A stretch of DNA of 64,000 bases from Stentor coeruleus (Eukaryota > Ciliophora > Heterotrichea > Heterotrichida > Stentoridae): positions 44,882-108,881 of the forward strand of contig MPUH01000098.1 of the NCBI GenBank assembly GCA_001970955.1, given 5' to 3'. The notes beneath the pieces are model-generated. The model saw nothing but the letters and a program-made list of their open reading frames with translations, did no database searches and was not told where the DNA came from. Positions 43,056 through 51,672 of the stretch are shown in pieces. The translations under genes were made by a program, and so were the position numbers. Numbering within the stretch: position 1 is the first letter of the stretch; each line of letters starts with the position of its first letter.

Positions 43056-43328
43056 CTAAAGATAGCGATTTCCTCTAGGATTTTCGATGAGTTTAGTATA
43101 ATCTGTCTTCTTCACATGCTCTGGAACTGGGGATGGATTTTTGACCCAAGGATGCTGATAATGTCCCTGACCTCTGTAAAGCTTGACAAAATCTAAGTAT
43201 TCTTGCCTTTTTTCTTGTTTATAATAAGAGAAAGCTAAAAAGCCAACCACGGAAGTATATCCAAGAGAAGCTAAGAGCCATACTCTGTTTCTTGCTGGTA
43301 GTCCTTCAAACAAGTTACCAAGTTTCAT
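43056..43328 (-). CDS. Small single-TM protein
   Basis: 90 residues with one transmembrane segment at about 16-36 (VWLLASLGYTSVVGFLAFSYY) followed by a Lys/Arg/Glu-rich helix and a Pro-rich tail (HPWVKNPSPVPEHVKK). The size and layout resemble small accessory subunits of mitochondrial complexes, but I recognise no family. ATG at 43328, TAG stop. Confidence 0.65.
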   Translation of the reverse strand: MKLGNLFEGLPARNRVWLLASLGYTSVVGFLAFSYYKQEKRQEYLDFVKLYRGQGHYQHPWVKNPSPVPEHVKKTDYTKLIENPRGNRYL

Positions 43329-44148
43329 TTTATTTAGTATTCATATGCAAAATTAACTTTTGAAGTAATAGTCATAATATACTTTTTTTTCTTGTCGCTC
43401 GTCTTTTCAATTTCATTTGTTTTATTTCAATGGAACTTGAATAGCTATGCATCTAATATAAGGTAGGCTGAATTATAATCTAATTATATCCAAGTAATAC
43501 ACTCAGAAAAGGGTTGAATTTTAGTAAGATATCCTAAAAAAAACAAAAAACAGGATAGTATCTGAGAGACCTATATAGCTCTAATAGGGATTATAGGGAT
43601 TATACTTAAACCTAACTTATACATCTTGATTAAAATCCTATAAATTAAGAGGCTGTTACTTTTAAATTAAAAATTTCTTGAACTTTTCTGCATATACTTC
43701 CATCATCCAAATACTTACCTAACAAATTTTTCTAAAAGTGTTCAAATAAAAGTATTCTTTAACATATTATTGAAGTTCAATATACAATTAATATTTTATG
43801 GTTAATCTTTTCATATATAAACCTATTTTATCTACTAAATTATTACATAAATAATAACTATTAGTAACTTTTATTACTCTCATGTCTAGAATCTAACTTT
43901 GTTATCAATATAATTATTTAACTTTTATTACTCTCATGTCTAGAATCTAACTTTGTTATCAATATAATTATAAAATCATAAATTACCAGAAAATTTCTAA
44001 ATTTTCGACTGATCTAAAAACAACCCATATCTAAATTGTTTGCACTTAAGACAAAAATTAACCCAAACTATTTTTACCCAGTATTATAAATTGCTATAAA
44101 ACTCTATTCCCTAGTCTTAAGCGTAAGATATTATAATAATCTAAATTA
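43329..44148. other. Gene-poor region
   Basis: 820 bp. It holds an imperfect inverted repeat near 43530-43565 (GATATCCT and AGGATAGTATC around an A-rich loop) and a tandem repeat at 43866-43973. No gene seen. Confidence 0.5.
43866..43973. repeat. Two-copy 54-bp tandem repeat
   Basis: AACTTTTATTACTCTCATGT and the following ~33 bp occur at 43866 and again at 43920. No N between copies; either a real tandem duplication or a silently closed overlap. Confidence 0.82.
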
Positions 44149-44397
44149 TTAACTTGACGGCTTTACGAATACTTGCAAAATCTGAAAAATAGCTTCTTAT
44201 TTCTTACCTGATCCCACAACTACAAACAAGAAAAATGCAAGCAAAATAGGTCCTACAGTAGTTCCTTCGTCTTTTACTTTCTAAATATTTTTTACTTCTC
44301 TTGAACCTGGAACATTCCCTTTCTTTCCTATATTTGACATATGAGTTTCTGTCAAAAGTTTCATCTGCTTTTTTGAAGCCTATTTAGATTTTACCAT
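44149..44397 (-). CDS. SERP1: RAMP4/SERP1, Sec61-associated ER protein; three 15-nt introns
   Basis: Small tail-anchored protein of the Sec61 translocon that is induced by ER stress in animals. Removing three 15-nt introns gives 67 residues: a basic cytosolic part (ASKKQMKLL, then SNIGKKGNVPGS) and a C-terminal membrane segment (VGPILLAFFLFVVVGSAIFQ). The G-N-V motif, the VGP before the helix and the GSAIFQI end match SERP1/RAMP4. Intron 1 (44380-44394) follows the ATG immediately; intron 2 is 44281-44295; intron 3 (44193-44207) splits a Gly-Ser-Ala codon run in phase 1. Each intron contains or creates an in-frame stop or frameshift if retained. TAA stop at 44149. Confidence 0.9.
44193..44207 (-). 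other. 15-nt intron 3 of SERP1
   Basis: GTAAGAAATAAGAAG, phase 1; ends AAG rather than TAG. Confidence 0.85.
44281..44295 (-). other. 15-nt intron 2 of SERP1
   Basis: GTAAAAAATATTTAG, phase 0. Confidence 0.87.
44380..44394 (-). other. 15-nt intron 1 of SERP1
   Basis: GTAAAATCTAAATAG, directly after the start codon. Confidence 0.87.
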
Positions 44398-44499
44398 TTA
44401 TTATTATCCGTCAATATACTTAAAAAAAACTTCCTATAATAAACAGACAAATTATTATAATATTTTTGTATCATAAAGTAATCTATAACTAATAAATAT

Positions 44500-45612
44500 C
44501 TAATCTAAATCGATTCCGTTAGTTTTCGCTATATTATCTAAAGCTCTTCGATATAATTCCATATCTTTCATAAAATCAGGATATATCAAATCTGAAAACT
44601 TTAAGCTTTTACGTATATCTTCACGGAAATAGTCTTCTAAAGCAATTTTTCCTGAACATAATTCTTTGAAATCAATACGCCAGCGAGATTGGAGAATTTT
44701 AATGGCTCCAGAAAGGTAAACCTGGTCTTTATAACAACCACCAGGTTTTGATGTATCAGTCATTCCACGTTTAACTCGTAAAGTTTCTTTAAAACGTTTA
44801 TTAGGATCATCAATATATTTAGATAAATCAGCATAAAGATCTGAGAAAGATAAAATAGATGCTTGATAACTTGCATAATAATGAAGAGCTGCACTCCAAA
44901 GATAAGGTTTTCTGTTTTGGTTGAATGCAGATTCAATATTTGTGTGTATGGTCGCAAGACCTTCTTCGGTCTCAACAAAAGATCGTAATCCGTATTTTTT
45001 TCTTTTGTTTGCCCAGATTTGTTTCCTATCATTCAATGATCGAATTAAGTGTGTGCCGATTTCATGATGAAGTACACCAGATATTCGGTTTTCTCGATAA
45101 AAAATAGGTAAACTTACAGTTGCAACGCACTTATGTGTTTTTGGATAATAGTTTATTGTAGTTGGGGCGATAGCCTCACTGCTGAATACAACACTCATCA
45201 TATTGTTTAGTCCATGCTCATTCATATATTTTTCAAAGCAATCCACAGTTTCTTTCTCGTTAAGAAGTCTTCCTCCATCAGTTTCAAAGTAATTGGTTTC
45301 GCTTTTAAATTCCATCAGGCAATTATCTAATATCTTTATAGCATGAGCTAAGTACTTTGAAGATACTTTAAACTTGTTTATATACTCAGATTGTGAGCTA
45401 CCTTGAGGATATGAAAAAATAGGGTTAACTGCACAGTTGTTTTTGAAAAAGTAGTCTTGCTGCTCTAGAATATTATTCGGAGAAACCTTACCAATATGTG
45501 TTATCGAAGGTTTTTTTCTATTGATAGGTGGCAGTTTTGAGCTTTGAGACCTTCTTTCATTACGCGAGTTTTCTAAACGGCTTCGATCAAGTTTTAGCAT
45601 TTTTACTATCAT
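44500..45612 (-). CDS. MATCAP-type tubulin tyrosine carboxypeptidase (DUF1704)
   Basis: 370 residues. The family (DUF1704, formerly KIAA0895) was shown in animals to be a zinc metallopeptidase that removes the C-terminal Tyr of alpha-tubulin. The active-site motif HEIGTH (His183, Glu184, His188; HE-x3-H) is present, with the downstream FVETEEGLAT (Glu214-Glu217) that supplies the third zinc ligand region. Other family blocks visible: APTTINYYPKTH, SLPIFYRENRISGVLH, and RVKRGMTDTSKPGGCYKDQVY. The N-terminus (about 45 residues) is basic and Ser-rich, suiting microtubule binding. ATG at 45612, TAG stop. Confidence 0.88.
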   Translation of the reverse strand: MIVKMLKLDRSRLENSRNERRSQSSKLPPINRKKPSITHIGKVSPNNILEQQDYFFKNNCAVNPIFSYPQGSSQSEYINKFKVSSKYLAHAIKILDNCLMEFKSETNYFETDGGRLLNEKETVDCFEKYMNEHGLNNMMSVVFSSEAIAPTTINYYPKTHKCVATVSLPIFYRENRISGVLHHEIGTHLIRSLNDRKQIWANKRKKYGLRSFVETEEGLATIHTNIESAFNQNRKPYLWSAALHYYASYQASILSFSDLYADLSKYIDDPNKRFKETLRVKRGMTDTSKPGGCYKDQVYLSGAIKILQSRWRIDFKELCSGKIALEDYFREDIRKSLKFSDLIYPDFMKDMELYRRALDNIAKTNGIDLD

Positions 45613-46516
45613 TTAGATCTTAGAAAACCTATGAAATTTATTATAATTACCACATAATTGAATTATTTATCAAACTTGATATTTTCTTTTTGGTAAAGAT
45701 AAAATTATTATTATATAAAATTGGGGTTTTGTTAGAAAGTAAGGCTAAGATGAAAAATGTTGAAAGGAAATTTATTGATATATTTTTGGTTATATAAATT
45801 GGTTTATTTGTTTTGATGATTAGTATGAGTTGTAATAAAATACTTTATAAAGCAGATATATTTTTTATTAAAGTCGATTGTTTTATTGTTTGATGGATTA
45901 ATATGATTTTATTAGGAATGGATTGTAGATAAGTAAGCAAAGGAATTAGCTTTAATAATAGGTATATTTTTAAATATTTTTTTATTAGATACTTAAATAA
46001 TGTATTATATTTAGTGAATATTATCGATAATGGCGCCCTTTTCAACAAGTGCATTCCAGTATGGTTAGTTTTTGCGATTCATTAAAATACCACTTACACC
46101 AACTTAATATNCAATGGCGCCCTTTTCAACAAGTACATTCCAGTATGGCTCTTTAAAATATCACTTACACCCACTTAATATATTTTTTTCTAATATCATT
46201 ATGCATTTAAAAATTATATTCCATCCCAAAACAAATCTTTATAGAATAAAAAATGATCTTAACACCTAAATACAAATTACAAAAAATATTTCAAACTATT
46301 ATGAAAATGCATTAAAAACCATTTGATTCCTATTGATAAACTATAAGAGATCTCATCCTATTAATCAAATACTTCCATAAATCATTACCTAAATCTTAAC
46401 ACAAAAATAGTAATTTTAAGTTTAACTCTTATCATCAATCCTCAATTTCTTCATAAAAAGCTTTTATCACATTTCTTCCAATAATCAAAAATTAGCATAG
46501 CTTTATAAATCTAAAT
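45613..46516. other. Gene-poor region with divergent duplication
   Basis: 904 bp between divergent genes. A 69-codon minus-strand frame (45845-46054) is Ile/Leu/Lys-rich and not supported. The block around N at 46111 is a divergent duplicate. The last 330 bp are very AT-rich. Confidence 0.45.
46029..46182. repeat. Divergent duplicate around N at 46111
   Basis: The sequence starting at AATGGCGCCCTTTTCAAC (46029) recurs after the N (from 46113) with substitutions and a 16-nt or so deletion. Looks like two alleles of the same locus placed end to end. Confidence 0.7.
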
Positions 46517-47572
46517 ATGAATTGTTCTGACTGCAACAAGGAAAATCCAACTTTAATCTGTGCATGCAGAGGCTTACCTTTATGTTTAAAATGCTCAATC
46601 GGTCACATGAGCCCAGACCATCACATTTACAATCCGATTTTAGATCTTAATAAAGCTAATCATAAGCTTCATTTGATTCAGATTAGATACTTAAAAGCAC
46701 ATATAGATAAAGCTATAAAAAAATTTGAAAATAATCTAAACGAACGTTACGAAGCTGTAATTCAAAAAAACTCTAAAGGTATTGAAATAATACCATGGAA
46801 TGTTACTCTAAATACTTCAGAAATCATAAACTGCATAAGTAATAATCTTCATACATCTCCCTCTAGCTTCACAAACTACAGTAATTTAGATAAATTCCTG
46901 CCGATTTTCAAAAAGAATTTGTATCTATTCAGCCTTCCTTCAATAGAGGCCCAATATATTGATAGTTTCATTCAAAATATCACAGGATTCTCAGTAGCTA
47001 TTTATGGAAGTTTAATAATTGTTACAGGAGGTTGTACAAAACTCTTACAAAGTAGCAATGAAATAAAAATTAGGCATAGTAATGGCAATGTAACCAGAGC
47101 ATTTATGACATATGGTCGCTTTTTTCATAGTTCTGGTATTATTAAAGATAAACTTTGGATTATTGGAGGATATGGAAATCCTCAATCAGCAGAAACAATT
47201 GAAGTATTTTGTTTTAAAACTAATAGTGTTATAAAAATCTTCAATAGAAATGAAAAAATTGTTTTACCTATTTGCTTCTATACAGAAAAAAAAATTTATA
47301 TCAATTTTCTATTAGAGAATCAACTAAATATCCTAATCCTTGATATCTATGATGATTGTGAAATTATTGGCAGTAAGATTCGAAAAGATAGTCGTATAAT
47401 TGATCTTGGTGCTTGCAAATTCGAATATATACAATCTTCTTTCCAATGGACAAGTTCGCCGATAATACAAATCAATAAATTTTTTTTCATATTTTACTAT
47501 AGAGAAAGTAAAATTTTATCTATCAATACAGAAACTAGTGAAATTATTTATTCTCTAATCAATACTATTTAG
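46517..47572 (+). CDS. Kelch-like protein with a B-box-like zinc motif
   Basis: 351 residues. The first ~45 residues are Cys/His-rich: CSDCNKENPTLICACRGLPL, then CLKCSIGHMSPDHH, compatible with a B-box type zinc-binding fold. A helical linker (residues 48-85) precedes beta-rich sequence with kelch-like signatures, IIVTGGCTK and LWIIGGYGNPQSAETIEVF. Only two or three blades are easily seen, so the propeller is short or divergent. Possible E3 or adaptor role is speculative. ATG at 46517; its TAG stop overlaps the TAA stop of the convergent WD40 gene. Confidence 0.68.
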   Translation: MNCSDCNKENPTLICACRGLPLCLKCSIGHMSPDHHIYNPILDLNKANHKLHLIQIRYLKAHIDKAIKKFENNLNERYEAVIQKNSKGIEIIPWNVTLNTSEIINCISNNLHTSPSSFTNYSNLDKFLPIFKKNLYLFSLPSIEAQYIDSFIQNITGFSVAIYGSLIIVTGGCTKLLQSSNEIKIRHSNGNVTRAFMTYGRFFHSSGIIKDKLWIIGGYGNPQSAETIEVFCFKTNSVIKIFNRNEKIVLPICFYTEKKIYINFLLENQLNILILDIYDDCEIIGSKIRKDSRIIDLGACKFEYIQSSFQWTSSPIIQINKFFFIFYYRESKILSINTETSEIIYSLINTI

Positions 47573-49593
47573 TTAAAATTTTTATTATTTTTCACTATTT
47601 TCCATTGAATCATACATTTATTTCCTAATGAAAACATTTTTTCATTGTCTTGAGTCCAAAGAGTTAAGTCGACTTGAGATTCATGTGCTTTGATTTTTTT
47701 TGTTTTCTTACTTGCAGGGAAAAGTGATAAATGTATGAAACCCCAATCATCACCAAAAGCCAGATAATCTAAGTTTTTTGATGAAGATACTGAAACTATA
47801 TGAGAAAATTCATTTTGGTTTTCTTGATATACGGCAAGTGGCCATCCAATTTTACTAGTCCAAGTTGCATATATTTTAGATGAACCAAAAAACTCAGGGC
47901 CATCAATAGCATAATAGCATAGTTCATTTAAATTTGTTGATGCTTGGATTGATGTATTTTCTGTATCCCAATCAAGTGATCTAATTATACCATATAAAGA
48001 ACATTGCTCGACTATTGAATACTCATTTGTTTCAAGTATGATTATATTGTTTTCACAAGCACAGCATAAATATGATTCATCATTACTATATTTCAGTTTA
48101 TTAATACTTTTAGAGTCAATTGGTATTCCTATAATCCCTCTATAATTATTCAAATAATGATAAATTTCAATCACACCTTTTGAAGTCCCTATAGCCAAAT
48201 GTTCCTTGTTAGGTGCATATTCTAATGAAGTAACTTGCATATCAGTATCAAATCTGTTTGCTAATACTTTTATCACTCTTTCATTAATTTTTCCGATTCT
48301 AATAAATTTAGTATAATCAATAATATTCACTTCACAAAACCCAGAAACAAAAAGTATAGTATCAGAGCATATGCAAATATCAGAAACATTGCAATTAAAT
48401 CCCCAAACTAATTCTTTAAACTCTTCATTTATAATTCCAATTATACCTGTAGCTAGTCCTACAAGAATATTTTCATCTATAAAATCAATGCTTTTCGCAT
48501 AAGCCTCTAAACTTATTTTCCTTTTAAACTCCATTTTAGCACCTAAGATCATTATATTCCTATCAGCTCCTGAGCAAATTATATCATCTTTATGAATTTT
48601 TATAGCATGGATTGTAACACCTAATTCAAAAATCTGATATGCAGCTTCTAGTGTTGGAGGGATCCAAATGTAAATTTGACCGTTTGTTCCTCCAGTATAG
48701 CATTTTTTATCAATCCAAGTTGAGCAGACCATATTACAGATTTTACCTTTAGCTCCAAAAATACCTTTTTCAATAGTATAATTAGGAAGTAAAAATCCAG
48801 CATATTTCTCTCCAATAATACTTGCTATATTTTCAAACTTACTACATTGAACTGAGTATATTTTATGATTAGTTATAGTTAAAGATGAAATACAATCAAA
48901 AGTTGCCCATTTATATATGGAAATTTTGAATGAAGCTGATAATAAAATAAGAATATCTCCTGATAGGGTGAAAGATAGGCTTAAGGTACCTTTTTCAGAG
49001 ATTTTATGCATGTTGATAGTTTGCAGTTTAGAAGTATTCCATATAAATATACTATGTCTCTTATCTGCAGTTGCCACGATATCATTTATTGGATTATAAG
49101 TTAAAGCAGTAATTTCATCTTCATGCTCTCTAAATATTTTCTGTTTATTATTGTTGATGTCTAACACAATTCCTAAAGTGCCTGCAGGAAATACAATAAA
49201 TTCTGGGTTTTTACAAAAAAACACGTTATTTCTAGATCCTACACAATTAAATCCATAAATATGCTCGATTTCTAAGTCGATATCTAATTCTTTTTTATTT
49301 CTCTGAACAATTCCTTCAGGTGGTTTATATAATCCATGCCAAGGTTTGAATGCTGCAGCTTCAGTAGTCTGAACTTCTTCAACTTCAAACAACCAATGTT
49401 TTGTTTTCTTTTTACTAGTTAATAGAGCAGGTTTACCTTTACGATTTGATTCTAAGCATCCTTCCTTTTCTAAATCTTTATCGAAATTTATTTTTTCATT
49501 TTCTTCCCTTGGGTTAGAAAGAATAATTAAATCAGCTTTTTTTGTAATTTCACTAGTTTTATTGCTGGTTGATATAATACCTCCACAACCCAT
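47569..49593 (-). CDS. EML/EMAP-like WD40 protein
   Basis: 674 residues. Starts MGCGGIIS, a myristoylation/palmitoylation-type signal. At about residues 100-130, IDLEIEHIYGFNCVGSRNNV resembles the hydrophobic EMAP-like (HELP) motif that precedes the tandem propellers of EML proteins. WD repeats follow to the end, for example HEDEITALTYNPINDIVATA, KRHSIFIWN, TGGTNGQIYIWIP and FGDDWGFIHLS. EML proteins bind microtubules; the myristoylated start would place this one at membranes (inference). ATG at 49593; TAA stop shares bases with the convergent kelch gene (4-nt overlap). Confidence 0.82.
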   Translation of the reverse strand: MGCGGIISTSNKTSEITKKADLIILSNPREENEKINFDKDLEKEGCLESNRKGKPALLTSKKKTKHWLFEVEEVQTTEAAAFKPWHGLYKPPEGIVQRNKKELDIDLEIEHIYGFNCVGSRNNVFFCKNPEFIVFPAGTLGIVLDINNNKQKIFREHEDEITALTYNPINDIVATADKRHSIFIWNTSKLQTINMHKISEKGTLSLSFTLSGDILILLSASFKISIYKWATFDCISSLTITNHKIYSVQCSKFENIASIIGEKYAGFLLPNYTIEKGIFGAKGKICNMVCSTWIDKKCYTGGTNGQIYIWIPPTLEAAYQIFELGVTIHAIKIHKDDIICSGADRNIMILGAKMEFKRKISLEAYAKSIDFIDENILVGLATGIIGIINEEFKELVWGFNCNVSDICICSDTILFVSGFCEVNIIDYTKFIRIGKINERVIKVLANRFDTDMQVTSLEYAPNKEHLAIGTSKGVIEIYHYLNNYRGIIGIPIDSKSINKLKYSNDESYLCCACENNIIILETNEYSIVEQCSLYGIIRSLDWDTENTSIQASTNLNELCYYAIDGPEFFGSSKIYATWTSKIGWPLAVYQENQNEFSHIVSVSSSKNLDYLAFGDDWGFIHLSLFPASKKTKKIKAHESQVDLTLWTQDNEKMFSLGNKCMIQWKIVKNNKNFN

Positions 49594-50134
49594 TATAAAT
49601 TATTATTATTTTTTAAATAAGAGAAATTAGTTAAGTATATACTATTAAAAATGTTTTGAATATTATATTAGTATAAAGATTAATCAATTATAATAAATGG
49701 CGCATAAAATTTAACTTGATTTTAAATTTTGTATTGCAAATGAGAATAGGTTTAAAATATAATTATTGATAATCAAGGATATAAGCTTATTAGATGGGAA
49801 TATCATAGTTTGTAGTTATTTTACAATTTTTTGCATATTATAGAATAATAGGTTTATAGTTTTTGATAGAGTAGATGATAGAAAATTCTTAATAAAATAA
49901 TTATCATGTGAGCTAAGGAATGTTTAAAGAATGTTAAGTAGTAAATAAATGAAATATCTTTATTTTTTTTGGAAATTTGGCTAAATTTACTATAATTTCA
50001 GAGTTTTTTAAATTAGATAAACCTATTTTGTATTCTTAAATTATTGTTATATCAGAAATCAGACTATTACTATTCAATTAATATATGCATTTTTTATATA
50101 CTTACTTAAAGTTAATTAAATATTCTAGTTTATA
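49594..50134. other. Divergent intergenic region
   Basis: 541 bp, strongly AT-rich, between two divergent starts. No gene, RNA or named site seen. Confidence 0.5.
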
Positions 50135-51301
50135 ATGCCAAAAGGAAAATGGCCCTCACCTAAATCTGAATCAGAAAACGAAGAAGAAGAGGAGGAAGAA
50201 GAGGAAGAAGAAGAAGATGAGGAAGAAGAAGAGGAGGAAGAAGAAGATGAAGAAGAAGATGAAGAAGAGGATGAAGAGGATGAAGAAAAAGATGAAGAAG
50301 AAGATGATGACAAAGAAGGGAGAATCAAAAGAAAAAAGAACAGCAAAAGCCCTTCAGGAGATTCTTTCGCAAAAAGTTTTTCTCGCTCAAAAACTCCTTA
50401 CTTCGTTAGCAGCATAATCGAAGATGCTAAAGGTCTTGACTTAATTAAAGAAATATCATCTGACCTTGATTCAATATCTTCAACAATAAATACTCTATAC
50501 GCATCATCACTTAAAACACCAAGAACTGCTCGGTCAAATTATTCAAATAATACACTTGCAACTGCAAGACCTACTCAAAGAAAACTAGCTAACGAACAAG
50601 AAAAGGTTATGCTATATCGAAACAAAGTCGAAAATAGTTTTTATAATTATAATAACTTTTCTTTTAATTATATATTTTTAACTATGGAAGTGAACCATAT
50701 AGAATTGCCAGGTCAGGAAAAGGAAGAAGGAAATAAATTTTGGAAAGATAAAGACTATATAAACGCAAGTAAGTCATACTCCAAAGCTCTTTTAGCGTTT
50801 AATCATCTCTTAAAAGAAAATTTATTTAAAGACGAAGAACAGCTAATTAAAATGACTACTGAAATTCAACTTCCTTGTTTACTAAACTTATCCGCTTGTT
50901 ATTTAAGTTTAGGCTACGGTTATTCGAATATAGTAATTCATTGCACAGATGCTTTAAAAATCCAAGAAGGTAATGTTAAAGCTCTTTATCGTAGAGCAAT
51001 CGCCCTTACAAATCTAGATCAATTCGAAGAAGCTAAAAAAGATATAGATGCTGCACTTCAAATTGAACCACAAAATGCATCACTTCATCGTATTTATGGT
51101 GATCTTATCAAAAGAAAAAATGCTTATAAAGAAAAAACAAAAAAAATTGCTAAGAAATATTTTGAAGGGCAAGTGAAAGAAACTAATAATGATAGTGATA
51201 CTTCTAAAATATCTGAAACTAAAGTTGAGACTGAAAAAGTGGTGACAAATACTAAATGGTGGAAATGCAGTATGTGTAGAAGAAAGAATAAGATTGATTA
51301 A
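50135..51301 (+). CDS. Acidic protein fused in frame to a TPR protein (possibly two genes)
   Basis: A 388-codon open frame. Part 1 (residues 1-185) begins MPKGKWPSPKSESE, then a run of Glu/Asp about 50 residues long, then a Ser/Thr/Arg-rich segment. Part 2, from the internal ATG at 50684, is a TPR protein: about three TPR units (residues about 190-320 of the fused frame) of the AIP/FKBP/TOM34 kind (GNKFWKDKDYINASKSYSKA, KALYRRAIALTNLDQFEEA), ending in a basic C-terminus with CSMCRRKNK. The bridge encodes FYNYNNFSFNYIFLT from very AT-rich DNA that looks like a normal intergenic spacer. A missing base in the assembly could have fused two genes. Confidence 0.65.
   Translation: MPKGKWPSPKSESENEEEEEEEEEEEEDEEEEEEEEEDEEEDEEEDEEDEEKDEEEDDDKEGRIKRKKNSKSPSGDSFAKSFSRSKTPYFVSSIIEDAKGLDLIKEISSDLDSISSTINTLYASSLKTPRTARSNYSNNTLATARPTQRKLANEQEKVMLYRNKVENSFYNYNNFSFNYIFLTMEVNHIELPGQEKEEGNKFWKDKDYINASKSYSKALLAFNHLLKENLFKDEEQLIKMTTEIQLPCLLNLSACYLSLGYGYSNIVIHCTDALKIQEGNVKALYRRAIALTNLDQFEEAKKDIDAALQIEPQNASLHRIYGDLIKRKNAYKEKTKKIAKKYFEGQVKETNNDSDTSKISETKVETEKVVTNTKWWKCSMCRRKNKID
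50178..50312. repeat. GAAGAG/GAAGAT purine-rich low-complexity tract
   Basis: About 135 bp of imperfect GAA/GAG/GAT triplets encoding Glu/Asp. All-purine on the plus strand for long stretches. Confidence 0.9.
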
Positions 51302-51672
51302 ACAAAAGTTTAAAGTTTAAAGTAGGTAGTTAAGGTGGCATGATTTAAACCTTGTCCGATCGAGGCTTGTTTGTCCTACGATCTCTTTCTTTAGGCAGAT
51401 TTTGTATGTTAAACCACTCGTTGTCGCTGGTTATGTGACTCTTTACTTGGTTGAAGAGGTCTTTACTATTTATTTTCTTTAGCTTAAACAAAACAATTTT
51501 CAAGTTAATTTTAAAAACTTTTTGATGAGGATTTTAATATAAAAATTAAGCTAAGTAAAGATTTTATAGCATCAGTAATTCTATAAATTATCTTCAAACT
51601 AATTCGTCCAACTAACAATTTCTTTAATTAAATTTTTAAACTACATAAGTTTCAACCTTAGTTAAAATATAA
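51302..51672. other. Intergenic region with a GC-richer block
   Basis: 371 bp. Bases about 51330-51475 are clearly richer in G and C than other intergenic DNA here and hold the inverted pair GATCG/CGATC near 51357-51383. The minus strand has an ATG-less open frame ending at 51350 (contains SDNEWFNIQ). Nature unknown. Confidence 0.45.

Noticed and set aside
45845-46054. 69-codon minus-strand frame
   Set aside because: Ile/Leu/Lys-rich, partly within a duplicated contig end; probably chance.
50125-50346. Poly-Ser minus-strand frame
   Set aside because: Antisense of the Glu/Asp tract.
50615-50690. 15-nt intron separating the acidic and TPR parts
   Set aside because: No GT...AG 15-mer in the bridge gives a stop for the first part or a join.
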